From Bacillota bacterium (lineage in GTDB: Bacteria > Bacillota > Clostridia > Tissierellales > Sedimentibacteraceae): a stretch of DNA of 64,000 nucleotides. Position 1 is the stretch's first letter; each line of letters starts with the position of its first letter. A program made the translations under genes and the position numbers. Below the pieces are notes generated by a model, which was not told the origin of the DNA, did not search any database, and saw only the letters and a program-made list of their open reading frames with translations. Below, piece after piece: positions 26,094 to 35,166 of the stretch. Location of the stretch: positions 124,001 through 188,000 of the forward strand of contig JAEWJT010000015.1 of the NCBI GenBank assembly GCA_023386345.1, written 5' to 3'.

Positions 26094-28568
26094 ATGAAAA
26101 ACAAAAGATTTCTAAGCAGAGCAAGGATTGATAAGGCATTATTTGCTGTTTTTGAATATCCCTTGACTATTCTTGAAGCTCCTATGGGATACGGAAAAAC
26201 AACAGCTGTAAAAATGTTTATTCGAAATCAGGATATTAAATCCTTCTGGTTTACATTTTCTGATTTAAGCTATTCAGAAACAGCCTTTTGGGACAGCTTT
26301 ACAGATGATATAATGAAAATGGACAATCAGACAGGTTTAATTCTCAAATCTCTCGGTCTGCCGACAGATGCACCACAAATGGAAAGAGCGCTTAATACAC
26401 TTGACAATGTGAAATTTGACGAGAATTATCTGATAGTGCTAGATGACTATCATCTTGCAAGAAACTCAAATCTAAATAATCTGCTTTTACGCCTTGCTCA
26501 GGAGGAGTTAGAGTATCTGTCTATTCTATTAATTACTAGGGATACTACTGGTCTTGATTTTGTTGAACTGCTTTCTCGTGGTCAATGCTATCTTATGCCA
26601 AGGCAGCTTCTGAAGTTTACGGAAAATGAGATGGGAGATTACTGCCAAATGATGTCTGAACATATTTCAGAAACAAATTTGAGTAAGGTATGGAAGTATA
26701 CTGACGGCTGGATTTCTTTTGCATATATACTTTTGTTAGGACTTGAGAATGGAATTCCTGTCGGAATCAGTACTACTATAGAAAATATGATTGAACGTGC
26801 ACTGTTTGACCGTTATGACAGCTCTATGCAGGACTTTTTGCTTAGGCTTTCTGTTATGAATGAATTTACACCAGAACAGGCAATATATGTCACACAGTAT
26901 GAAGATTCACGTCAACGTTTAAAATTACTTAACAGAGAAAATGCCTTTGTCTTTTATGAAGAAAAAACGGAGAATTACATGATTCATCAAGTTTTGATGA
27001 GCTATCTCCAGCATAAAAGGTCATTTTCTTCTAAAGAGCTTCAAGCCTTATATGGTCGTCTAGGCAACTGGCTTTTAAGTAGACATGAGTTTATGCAGGC
27101 CTACCGCTATTTGAATAAGGCAGGGCGTGTTGAGGATATCCTTTCTCACTTGAATAATCCTAAAAACATACGCAACGAATGGCTAGACTTTGAAGGGGCT
27201 GATGAAATGTTTAACAGCGTTCCTAGTCAGATTTTATTCCGATATCCTTTTGCATATTTACTCTATATGTTTTATTCTATCTTACTCGGAAAGGATAGTG
27301 AGATTTTAAGCTGGGAAGAAAGACTAAATGAGCTGGAACAGTACTATACAGCATTAACAGACTTGGACAAGTCTCTCCAAAATCGAGTTCTTGGAGAAAT
27401 TATGATTGTTCGTAAATTTATTTTATTTAATGATGTAGTCGCTATGAGCTCCTCAGATGAGGAAATTATAAGACTTCTGAATGGTCATAATTCATATATT
27501 ACCATTTCAGACAATGAATTCACCTTTGCATCTCCCCACTACCTGTATCTGTATTACAGAGATAAGGGCAGCTTCCGTGAATTGACTGAACTGCTTTCTA
27601 GAGATGTAGGCTATGCCAAGTTTTCCAATGGATGTGGTGCAGGAAGCGATGCACTTGCCTTGGCGGAATATGCACTTGAAACAGGAGATTTTAAAAATGT
27701 TGCACCTCAGTGTCGCAAGGCGATTGCAAAAGCTACAACAATGTCACAGACTTGTATTATAATTTGTGCAAATTTCAGCTTGATGCGACTTAATCTGGCT
27801 GAAGGTAAGATTTCAGAGGTGCTGCGCTTGTTAGAGCAGATGGAGTACGAAACTGAAAAACTCAACAATTCTGTATATAACACAACTATAGATTTGTGCA
27901 AGGGGTATATCTTTGCCTGTTTAGGTCAGTCTGATCGTATTCCTTCATGGCTTCAGGTTGGAGAAATCAAGGCTTCTGATTTTTTCTCACAGGGGATTGC
28001 CTTCAATTATATTGTTTACGGAAAAACACTTCTGTCCTTGAGAAAATATGAAGAGCTTGAAAGCTATATTGAGCAATTTGAGGAAACTTTTTCTGTATTT
28101 AGCAACAGACTTGGATTTATCCACAATCGTATATTTGAAGCAATTGCTCGCTGTCATATATATGGTCCTGAGGATGGCACAGCAGTTTTAGAAACAGCTT
28201 TGGCAGAAGCAATGGAGGACTATATAGTTCTGCCTTTTATTGAAAATTCATCTTATATTATGGGAATGCTTAAAATAATAGCCAATAAAAATTCAGACGA
28301 TGAATTTTTAAAACATATTTTAAACCTCTGCCGAAAACACAAAAGTGTAACTTTAGGTCTAAACTATTCGGCAGAAAGTCTTTCAAAGAGAGAAATAGAA
28401 CTGCTTTCACTTGCAGCGCAAGGTCTTAGCAGAAAGGAATTAGCGGCACACCTGTATATATCTGATGAAACAGCTAAATCGCATTTTAAAAATATATATC
28501 AAAAGCTAGGTGTAAACAGTAAGATGTCAGCCATAAAGTTGGCAAAAGACCGTAGATATCTGTTATAA
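26094..28568 (+). CDS. MalT/LAL-type LuxR transcriptional regulator with STAND ATPase
   Basis: The 824-residue protein has an N-terminal STAND ATPase (Walker A APMGYGKTT at about 29-37, Walker B LIVLDDYHLA near 114), a long helical/TPR-like middle, and a C-terminal LuxR helix-turn-helix. The last begins LSKREIELLSLAAQGLSRKE near residue 760 and continues ISDETAKSHFKNIYQKLGV. MalT-type proteins are ATP-dependent activators that bind an inducer. The ATG follows AGGGAGTG. It is divergent from the DUF2442/surface-protein operon, which is its most likely target. The inducer is unknown. Confidence 0.88.
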   Translation: MKNKRFLSRARIDKALFAVFEYPLTILEAPMGYGKTTAVKMFIRNQDIKSFWFTFSDLSYSETAFWDSFTDDIMKMDNQTGLILKSLGLPTDAPQMERALNTLDNVKFDENYLIVLDDYHLARNSNLNNLLLRLAQEELEYLSILLITRDTTGLDFVELLSRGQCYLMPRQLLKFTENEMGDYCQMMSEHISETNLSKVWKYTDGWISFAYILLLGLENGIPVGISTTIENMIERALFDRYDSSMQDFLLRLSVMNEFTPEQAIYVTQYEDSRQRLKLLNRENAFVFYEEKTENYMIHQVLMSYLQHKRSFSSKELQALYGRLGNWLLSRHEFMQAYRYLNKAGRVEDILSHLNNPKNIRNEWLDFEGADEMFNSVPSQILFRYPFAYLLYMFYSILLGKDSEILSWEERLNELEQYYTALTDLDKSLQNRVLGEIMIVRKFILFNDVVAMSSSDEEIIRLLNGHNSYITISDNEFTFASPHYLYLYYRDKGSFRELTELLSRDVGYAKFSNGCGAGSDALALAEYALETGDFKNVAPQCRKAIAKATTMSQTCIIICANFSLMRLNLAEGKISEVLRLLEQMEYETEKLNNSVYNTTIDLCKGYIFACLGQSDRIPSWLQVGEIKASDFFSQGIAFNYIVYGKTLLSLRKYEELESYIEQFEETFSVFSNRLGFIHNRIFEAIARCHIYGPEDGTAVLETALAEAMEDYIVLPFIENSSYIMGMLKIIANKNSDDEFLKHILNLCRKHKSVTLGLNYSAESLSKREIELLSLAAQGLSRKELAAHLYISDETAKSHFKNIYQKLGVNSKMSAIKLAKDRRYLL

Positions 28569-28661
28569 AAATAAAAACAACTCAATATAAAATGCACCCA
28601 AAAGCTAAACTTTATTGTCTAACTTTTGGGTGCACTTCAATATAAGTTGTTTTTATTTTTA
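28567..28661. terminator. Long palindrome between convergent genes, IS3-end-like
   Basis: Arms of about 37 bases (AAAATAAAAACAACT, then TGCACCCAAAAG) pair almost completely around a short centre and are flanked by A and T tracts, so it can terminate both convergent genes. The minus-strand reading TGAAGTGCACCC-AAAAGTTAGACA resembles IS3/IS150-family terminal repeats. A related sequence occurs at 35087-35150. It may be a domesticated IS end. Confidence 0.7.
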
Positions 28662-28668
28662 TAGTAAT

Positions 28669-30015
28669 TTACATTTTCACTACAACAGGCATATACTGTG
28701 CAATCTCAGTTTCATTATTTATCTCTGGATTGTCAATTAGATATTCTTCCATAAATTGATGTCTTGCAAAACTATATTTTCGGCTTTTTTCAACTGAGCT
28801 TATGAAATCAAACCAAGAGAATGCGTTGTTTTTATATTTTACATTTCTCTTTAGATATAGACCTCCATCAAATATGGATTTCTTTAAATTCTCATCATTT
28901 ACAACTACACTTTCATCAATTGACAAATAAATTGTGTAAAAGAAATCTGGCTTTCCTATTTTCTCAAAATTGTAAAATGCAAATATTCGCGTTTTATCAT
29001 CTGAAAAATCAATATTATTTTTCAACGCCCAATTGAATATGTATTTACAAGCTTTATGCTGTGCATTTTTGCCTTTTTGCGTGCAAGAAACAGTCATCAT
29101 TTTATCAACAAATTCTTCTGTTTCCTCAGTGTTTAATTCACTCTTTAGCATTATAGGCATATATAAGTCAATCCCACCTATATGCTCAGCCTGCTCTGAA
29201 AAGCCTAGATGCTCCTCTAGCCATTGTCTGCCACCATAAACATACTTGCTTCCTTCAAGCCATTTCTGAAGTCTATTCCAGCCTTTAGCTATGTTATCTC
29301 CAATACACTCATCGCGTTCAACTGCTATCACTGCATACAAACCGCCTTCAAGATTTTTTACTTTTATTAATTCATCATCTACAACTATATCATCAGGAAT
29401 TGTAATACAAAGCTCATATCCATATTCCTCTTTTGAATTCTCACTATCTGGTGCATTATACCCAAAAATTCTGTAATTACCATTATTTAAGTCTATGTTA
29501 TTCTTCAATACCCAATTGTTCATAACTCTAAATGCACCATCTTCAGGGTTTTCTCCATAATAGCAATAATATGCCACTCTCATCGGTTGAATTTCTTTTA
29601 GAATTTTGATGTCAGGGTACTTTTCTAGCAGTTCTTTGTCTTGTACTTCAAAATATTTGTCCATAATATCTATCCTTTCAAAAATGTAATTTCTCGTACT
29701 CTCAGAGTACTTGCTTGGCAAAAATCCAGTTACACTTTTGAAAGCTCTTGAAAATGAATCTGCACTATCGTAAGCATATTTCACAGCAATATCTATTATT
29801 CTGCTGTTCTCAGCTTTTATTTCATCCGCTGCAAGGCTTATTCTTCTAAGTCTAATATATTCCTTTGGTAAATAACCTGCTATTGCAAAAAATAAACGAT
29901 GGAAAGCAGATACTGACATAAATGCGGCCTTTGCAGCATCTTCAACCTTTATGTCGGTATCCAATGAACTTTCAATGTAATCTATGGATTTTTGAATTCT
30001 TTGATAGTAATTCAT
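28669..30015 (-). CDS. AraC-family regulator with two GyrI-like effector domains
   Basis: Residues 1-105 are an AraC DNA-binding domain with both helix-turn-helices (VEDAAKAAFMSVSAFHRLFF and IAVKYAYDSADSFSRAFKSV, then TGFLPSKY). The rest contains two GyrI-like/SRPBCC ligand-binding units, at about 125-290 (MRVAYYCYYG, GGLYAVIAVE, WLEEHLGF) and 305-448 (FDGGLYLKRNV, FMEEYLID, YMPVVVKM). A single such domain is usual, so the tandem pair is notable. The ATG at 30013-30015 was chosen because AGGAGG lies 6 bases upstream; the frame is open 15 codons further. Such proteins usually respond to small cationic compounds. No target gene is obvious. Confidence 0.85.
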   Translation of the reverse strand: MNYYQRIQKSIDYIESSLDTDIKVEDAAKAAFMSVSAFHRLFFAIAGYLPKEYIRLRRISLAADEIKAENSRIIDIAVKYAYDSADSFSRAFKSVTGFLPSKYSESTRNYIFERIDIMDKYFEVQDKELLEKYPDIKILKEIQPMRVAYYCYYGENPEDGAFRVMNNWVLKNNIDLNNGNYRIFGYNAPDSENSKEEYGYELCITIPDDIVVDDELIKVKNLEGGLYAVIAVERDECIGDNIAKGWNRLQKWLEGSKYVYGGRQWLEEHLGFSEQAEHIGGIDLYMPIMLKSELNTEETEEFVDKMMTVSCTQKGKNAQHKACKYIFNWALKNNIDFSDDKTRIFAFYNFEKIGKPDFFYTIYLSIDESVVVNDENLKKSIFDGGLYLKRNVKYKNNAFSWFDFISSVEKSRKYSFARHQFMEEYLIDNPEINNETEIAQYMPVVVKM

Positions 30016-30216
30016 GGAGCTCCTCCTACCTATTATCTTAAGATAATAACATTGTATCATATTTTAAAAATAACACCCGACTTTTTCTACTAAAATTAAA
30101 ATATTTATAAATTTTATTATTATACGGTTGAAACTTTTCATAAATTATATTATTATAATAATGTTTAAATTTACTTGAAAAATTAGTAAAAATAATTAAA
30201 GCGGCGGTAAGTATAT

Positions 30217-30663
30217 ATGGAAAAATTATTATATCCTATAAATGAAGAAGTTTTTAAAAAAAGTGTTAAAATACGATTTGACAATATCAACGAGGGCTTT
30301 GAAAGCTTTAATCATGAGATACTTGAGATTAAAAATGAGGATGAGCTGATACAATATATAGAAAATTTATACGATGAAAATGGATTTGACAATTTCTACG
30401 TAGATTTATATTTGAACAGAATAGATAAAAATAATGAAAATCAATTTATCAATATGCTTTGTGAAGAAGATAAAAACACATATGAGAGTGTTAAGAAAGA
30501 ATACGATAACAGTACAGTATATTATAAAATAGACAAAAGCTTAATTCCGTTCATAACAAGATTAAGCACAAGAGAAGTATTATTTACAACGATATATCTA
30601 ACGAAAAATAATAAAACAATTTGGGGAAATTACGATATGAAATTCCCGATATTTTATGAATAA
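30217..30663 (+). CDS. Hypothetical protein, acidic, 148 residues
   Basis: I do not recognise this protein. It is soluble and acidic with a mixed alpha/beta look: MEKLLYPINEEVFKKSVKIR at the start, an acidic helix around residues 38-60 (NEDELIQYIENLYDENGFDN), and a C-terminal strand-rich part ending NYDMKFPIFYE. No signal peptide or membrane segment is present. GGCGGTAAG lies before the ATG. It is monocistronic, between the AraC gene and a terminator. Codon use is like its neighbours, so it is probably a real gene. Confidence 0.7.
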   Translation: MEKLLYPINEEVFKKSVKIRFDNINEGFESFNHEILEIKNEDELIQYIENLYDENGFDNFYVDLYLNRIDKNNENQFINMLCEEDKNTYESVKKEYDNSTVYYKIDKSLIPFITRLSTREVLFTTIYLTKNNKTIWGNYDMKFPIFYE

Positions 30664-30667
30664 ACAT

Positions 30668-30745
30668 TAAAACAGCTCTTTGTATTTATAGAATGACGAT
30701 TTGCAAAATCATCGCCCTAGTTATTTACAAAGAGCTTTAATTTAA
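30668..30745. terminator. Bidirectional terminator with branched stem
   Basis: AACAGCTCTTTGTATTTATA pairs with TAGTTATTTACAAAGAGCTT, and an inner hairpin (GACGATTTGCAAAATCATCG) lies between the arms. It separates the convergent 148-residue protein gene and the M48 protease gene. Confidence 0.75.
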
Positions 30746-30747
30746 AA

Positions 30748-31686
30748 TTAATACATATTTCTTAATATTTCAATTCTTTTCTCTATAGGAGGATGAGTTG
30801 AAAATAAGGGCATAACCCAGTTTGATGGATTGAATATATACAAGCATAGCATTTCTTCTCCACCAAGGCTTGCAGTTTGCTCTTTAGAATATTTAGGACT
30901 ATATCCGGAAATTTTAGTCAAAGCATTTGCTAAACCGTCTGAAAATCCACAAATTCTAACAGCAGTTGCATCTGCCATATATTCTCTTTTTCTTGAAATT
31001 GCAAGATTTATCAGTTTTGCAACTAATTTAATGACAACGGACAATACAATCCCTATTATGACTATAATTGCAAGTGAAGATCCCTCATTTTTGGAATCCT
31101 TGCTTTTTCTTCTGTATGAACCTCCCCAAAAATTCATTCTATATAGTATTGAGCCTAATATTATAGCTGCACTCATTAGATAAATAGATACTGTAGAAAC
31201 CAAGATATCTCTATTTACTATATGAGACATCTCATGAGCTATTACGCCCTCCATTTCGGGTCTATTAAGCAAGTCTATAAGTCCTCTTGTTACTCCTATA
31301 TAAGAGTCTTTAAGGGACAATCCTCCAGCAAATGCGTTCGGAACATCAGAGGGAACTATATAAACCTTTGGGGTATCATTAAGACCAGCAGCGATTGCAA
31401 GTCCCTCAACAAGATGTAAAACATCTCGTTCCTTTGGATCATTCGTATTTATTTCGCGCCATTTGGTGTTTGAGCCTATCGCACTTCTGCCTGTCAGAAT
31501 TTGAATAGGTAAAAGTATAAGTATTATAAACCCTGCTATCAAAGCTCCTAGCTCAATACTATTATTATAATAACCAATGCTTAATGCTAATATAATAATT
31601 ATCGCAATATATAGTATGATTAAAGCTACAGTTTTAATTTGATTTTTTCTCACCTGTTCATGAGTAATAATAGTATCTCTTGCCAT
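30748..31686 (-). CDS. htpX: HtpX-like M48 membrane metalloprotease
   Basis: This 312-residue protein has two N-terminal membrane helices (about 17-35 and 44-62) and the zinc motif HEMSHIVNRD near residue 150, with the third ligand in KREYMADATAV near 232. Two more membrane helices lie at about 160-185 and 200-225. This is the HtpX arrangement: an integral membrane protease for quality control of membrane proteins. It is the second gene of a unit with lemA (41-base gap), a very common lemA-htpX pairing. CGGAGG precedes the ATG. A terminator follows at 30668-30745. Confidence 0.9.
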   Translation of the reverse strand: MARDTIITHEQVRKNQIKTVALIILYIAIIIILALSIGYYNNSIELGALIAGFIILILLPIQILTGRSAIGSNTKWREINTNDPKERDVLHLVEGLAIAAGLNDTPKVYIVPSDVPNAFAGGLSLKDSYIGVTRGLIDLLNRPEMEGVIAHEMSHIVNRDILVSTVSIYLMSAAIILGSILYRMNFWGGSYRRKSKDSKNEGSSLAIIVIIGIVLSVVIKLVAKLINLAISRKREYMADATAVRICGFSDGLANALTKISGYSPKYSKEQTASLGGEEMLCLYIFNPSNWVMPLFSTHPPIEKRIEILRNMY

Positions 31687-31727
31687 AAATTCCTCCGTAG
31701 TCAGTTAAATTTCAATTATTCTTAGTT

Positions 31728-32279
31728 TTAAAGGTCTTTAATTCTTAAATTATCAGCATTTTCTCTTTCAATTTCGCTGATTTCGTATGTTTCTTCTTTT
31801 GTAAATCCAAACATACCTGCTAATATAACTGTAGGGAAAGTTTCTATAGCTGTATTGTACTCTGTAACCACTTTGTTGTATCTTGTTCTTGCATATGCAA
31901 TTTTTTCTTCAATATTCTTAATATCTTCCATAAGTTTTAAGAAAGATTGATTAGATTTAAGCTCAGGATAGCTTTCTGACACTGCATACAAAGATGGAAT
32001 CATTTTTGAAATAGCATCATTGGCTTTTATCGCCTCACCTTTATCAGAAGAAAGCATCTTCGAACGCAAACCAACTATTTTTTCCAAAGTTTCGCTCTCG
32101 TATTTAGTCTGCATTTTAATAGTATCAACTAAATTTGTTAATACATTTGTTTTAAGCTTCAATTGAACATCAATTGAAGACCAAGCCTCTTTAATGTAGT
32201 TTCTTTTTCTTACAAGTCCGTTATACATCGATACAACGAATAAAACAAGAACCGCTACAATTCCTAAAAATATCCACAT
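31728..32279 (-). CDS. lemA: LemA family protein
   Basis: The 183-residue protein has one N-terminal membrane helix (MWIFLGIVAVLVLFVVSMY) followed by a long helical domain starting NGLVRKRNYIKEAWSSIDVQ. It includes LTNLVDTIKMQTKYE, the YPELKSNQSFLKLMEDI signature and RYNKVVTEYNTAIETFP, ending near FGFTKEE. These are the LemA hallmarks. The role is poorly known; the link to HtpX suggests membrane stress. The ATG follows AAAGGAGATTTATATAAC. It is the first gene of the lemA-htpX unit. Confidence 0.9.
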   Translation of the reverse strand: MWIFLGIVAVLVLFVVSMYNGLVRKRNYIKEAWSSIDVQLKLKTNVLTNLVDTIKMQTKYESETLEKIVGLRSKMLSSDKGEAIKANDAISKMIPSLYAVSESYPELKSNQSFLKLMEDIKNIEEKIAYARTRYNKVVTEYNTAIETFPTVILAGMFGFTKEETYEISEIERENADNLRIKDL

Positions 32280-32469
32280 GTTATATAAATCTCCTTTTCA
32301 CAATAAATTTAATTCCATTGAAAATGCTCCTTTTTACAAATAGTTTTTTAAATTATTTGTAGTTTTAAAAAGATTGTCTTAAAGCCTTTCAAGGTTATTT
32401 TATTCATTAATTGTATAATAATTATAATCAAAATGCAATAAAAAATGTCAAATTATTTTAAATAATAAA

Positions 32470-32498
32470 TTGTCTTATCAAAGATATTGTGGTAATAT
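32470..32498 (+). promoter_or_regulatory. Sigma-A type promoter of the adenine deaminase gene
   Basis: TTGTCT and TAATAT are separated by 17 bases (TATCAAAGATATTGTGG). Transcription would begin around 32505, 60 bases before the start codon. Confidence 0.6.
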
Positions 32499-32562
32499 TA
32501 TAAACAATATTTTTAATTTCAACAAACATTCTTAGAAAATACTTTTATAATTGGAGGACATT

Positions 32563-34341
32563 TTGAATAAACGATATGAATTACATCAAATTACACGTGA
32601 TTTGTCCAAGACTGCAATGGGAAAAACTAAAGCGGATATGGTAATAAAGAACGTGAGACTTGTAAATGTAAATACAGCTGAAATAATAGAAAATATAGAT
32701 ATAGCTATAAAAAAAGGCAGAATTGCACTTGTAGGTGATGCCAGCCATACTATAGGTAAAAATACCGCTATAGTTGACGGAAACGGATATTTTGCAACGC
32801 CTGGCTTTATAGATACGCACATACATGTTGAAAGCAGTATGCTTACTGTCAGAGAATATGCAAAGTCCGTTTGCATTCACGGTACAACGACTATTTACAT
32901 GGACCCTCACGAAATAAGCAATGTGCTTGGTTTTGATGGTATGAGGCTTATGATTGAGGATGGCGAGGATTTACCTCTAAGAGTTTACTGCGCTGTTCCT
33001 TCCTGCGTACCTGCATGCAAGGGATTTGAAGATAGCGGTGCAACAATAGGTCCGGATGAAATTAAAAAAGCCATGAAATTAAAAAGCGTCAAAGGACTTG
33101 GAGAGATGATGAACTATCCCGGCATTATATATGCGGATAGTGATATGCACAAGGAAGTAGCAATAACATTAAAGGAAAATAAAGTTGCTACAGGTCACTA
33201 TCCAGCATTTGACAACAAGGGGTTAAATGCTTACATAGCAACAGGAATTAACTGCTGCCACGAAACCGTCACTAAAGAAATGGCACTTGAAAAAATGCGT
33301 CGCGGAATGTATGTGCAGATGAGAGAAGGCTCTGCATGGCGTGATGTAGCTGAAACAGTAAAGAGCTTGTTTGAAAATAAGATAGACACAAGATTTGCTG
33401 TATTAGTAAGCGACGACACTCACCCAGACACTTTGATAAATGACGGACATATGGATTACATAATAAAAAGAGCAATACAAGAGGGCATACATCCAATAAC
33501 AGCAATACAAATGGCTACAATAAACGCCGCTTTCTGCCTTGAAATGCAAAGAGATTTAGGAAGCATCTCGCCTGGAAAATGGGCAGATATAAATTTATTA
33601 AGTAATTTGGAAACCGTAAATGTTGAAAAGGTAATATTTAATGGTGAGCTTGTTTCAGAAAGTAAAAAGCTTTTAGTCGATATAGAAGCAAAGGAATACC
33701 CTGAGTTTTCTAAAAACACTGTGAAATTAAAAAATAAGCTTGTACCTAGTGATTTTATCATAGAAGCTGATGATAATACTAAAAATGTGCGAGTAATGGA
33801 AATTGTTGAAGCCAAGGCGTATAATTACCACAAAATAATTGAAATGCCAGTGATAAACAATGAAATAAAATCAGACACAAAAAATGACATAATAAAAATA
33901 GCAGTCATAGAAAGGCACAATGCAAGTGGTTCAATTGGGAAGGGCTTTGTAAAAGGCTTTGGCTTTAAATCAGGTGCTGTTGCATCTACTGTTTCACACG
34001 ATGCACACAACTTGACTATAATAGGAACAAATGACAATGATATGGCAATTGCAGGGAATGCTCTTAACGAATGCGGCGGTGGAATGGTAGTCGTTCAAAA
34101 TGGTGAAATAATAGCAATAAATCCTCTTCCAATAGCTGGACTTATGAGCGAGGATAAGGCAGAAATTGTAGCGAAGAGAGTTCATGAAATAGAGCTTGGC
34201 TGGAAAAAATTAGGCTGTAATCTAATCTCCCCTTTCATGACAAGTGCTTTACTGTCATTAGCTGTAATTCCTGAGCTAAGACTTACCAATAGGGGTTATG
34301 TTGATTGCAATGATTTTAAAAAGGTAGATATTTTTTGTTAA
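32563..34341 (+). CDS. ade: Adenine deaminase
   Basis: The 592-residue protein belongs to the bacterial Ade branch of the amidohydrolases. Metal motifs are DTHIHVESSM near residue 86 and MDPHEISNVLG near 112, with a TGHYPAFDNKGLNAYIATGI segment near 213, the SDDTHPDTL motif near 285, and the C-terminal GFGFKSGAVASTVSHDAHN segment near 470. It deaminates adenine to hypoxanthine, feeding purine salvage together with the Xpt seen earlier. The TTG at 32563 was chosen because GGAGG lies 5 bases upstream; the frame stays open to a TTG that overlaps that site. It is monocistronic. Confidence 0.93.
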   Translation: MNKRYELHQITRDLSKTAMGKTKADMVIKNVRLVNVNTAEIIENIDIAIKKGRIALVGDASHTIGKNTAIVDGNGYFATPGFIDTHIHVESSMLTVREYAKSVCIHGTTTIYMDPHEISNVLGFDGMRLMIEDGEDLPLRVYCAVPSCVPACKGFEDSGATIGPDEIKKAMKLKSVKGLGEMMNYPGIIYADSDMHKEVAITLKENKVATGHYPAFDNKGLNAYIATGINCCHETVTKEMALEKMRRGMYVQMREGSAWRDVAETVKSLFENKIDTRFAVLVSDDTHPDTLINDGHMDYIIKRAIQEGIHPITAIQMATINAAFCLEMQRDLGSISPGKWADINLLSNLETVNVEKVIFNGELVSESKKLLVDIEAKEYPEFSKNTVKLKNKLVPSDFIIEADDNTKNVRVMEIVEAKAYNYHKIIEMPVINNEIKSDTKNDIIKIAVIERHNASGSIGKGFVKGFGFKSGAVASTVSHDAHNLTIIGTNDNDMAIAGNALNECGGGMVVVQNGEIIAINPLPIAGLMSEDKAEIVAKRVHEIELGWKKLGCNLISPFMTSALLSLAVIPELRLTNRGYVDCNDFKKVDIFC

Positions 34342-34446
34342 ATTTAAGCTTATTGTCCATTACGTATTTTTAAACACTCCTTATTACACTTAAAGGATAT
34401 TTATTTTATCCATTTAAATGTTAAAATTATAAAGAGGTGCTTATTT

Positions 34447-34770
34447 ATGACATTTGGAAATATTTTAAAGAAGCTTAGGAAAGAAAAAAATTTTACAAGA
34501 TATGAATTAGCTGAAAAGCTAAATGTTAGTTATTCTACAATTGCACATTATGAAAACAATCATAGGCTTCCAGATTCTAATATTTTAAAGGACTTATCAA
34601 TGATTTTTAATGTTTCTACAGATTATCTCCTTGGAAGTGACAGTGGATACATAAAAAATGAACAAATACTCATTGATTATAACAATTTATCAGAAGATGG
34701 CAAAAAGGATTTCAAAAGTTATTTAGAATTGTTGAAAATTAGAGAAGAACATTTCAAAGAGTATAAATAA
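34447..34770 (+). CDS. XRE-family (Cro/CI-like) regulator
   Basis: The 107-residue protein is an XRE helix-turn-helix (residues 5-60: LRKEKNFTRYELAEKLNVSY, STIAHYENNHRLPDSNIL) ending in the VSTDYLLG motif common in phage-type and SinR-like repressors. A short helical tail (ALSEDGKKDF-like, LSEDGKKDFKSYLELL) follows and probably dimerises. AAAGAGGTGC precedes the ATG. It stands alone before a terminator. There is no phage module nearby, so it may be a stray or a global regulator. Confidence 0.85.
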   Translation: MTFGNILKKLRKEKNFTRYELAEKLNVSYSTIAHYENNHRLPDSNILKDLSMIFNVSTDYLLGSDSGYIKNEQILIDYNNLSEDGKKDFKSYLELLKIREEHFKEYK

Positions 34771-34933
34771 TGATCTAATTTGATACTAAAAATGTCCAAA
34801 ATGGATAATTTTTTTGTATTAAATTAGATATGTGTATATTGCATAGCCTAAATTTTTATGTTATAGTTATTATACGGTTATTCTGTTAAAGATTGTTAAA
34901 TATCTACATAGAATATCCAACAAGGGGAGCAAA

Positions 34934-34967
34934 CAAGGCACTTTTAAAGTGCTTTGTTTTTTTGTAT
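34934..34967 (+). terminator. Intrinsic terminator
   Basis: CAAGGCACTTT and AAAGTGCTTTG pair and are followed by TTTTTTT. It lies 160 bases after the XRE gene. I see nothing else in 34771-34930. Confidence 0.75.
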
Positions 34968-34975
34968 ACATAAAA

Positions 34976-35150
34976 TTAAAAAATAACAGCTGACAAATGC
35001 TTAAATAAATTTTTAGCCGATTGTAATGACAATGTTTTTCTGTAACGTTTATTACCATTCTTATAAGTATATTTTGCCATAAAAAAGTACACCTCCAAAT
35101 GTTATTTTGCGTCCTAAAATTTGGAGGTGCACTTCATTGAGACTCGTTTT
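34976..35150 (-). mobile_element. IS3-family left-end remnant with terminator function
   Basis: Read on the minus strand, an end-like TGAAGTGCACCTCC is followed by AAATTTTAGGACG and a palindromic GGAGGTGTAC. A short frame then starts at 35080, MAKYTYKNGNKRYRKTLSL, and stops after 34 codons at 34976. IS3/IS150-type elements often begin orfA with MAKY(S/T)(Y/F) a short way inside such an end, so this looks like the 5' scrap of one. The hairpin 35087-35132 (GTACACCTCCAAAT/ATTTGGAGGTGCAC) with a following T tract now serves as terminator for kbl. Confidence 0.5.
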
Positions 35151-35166
35151 TATATTTATATAATGT

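Noticed and set aside
34976..35080. A real 34-residue small protein starting MAKYTYK
   Set aside because: No good ribosome site of its own; position and start match an IS3-type orfA scrap better, though this is not certain.
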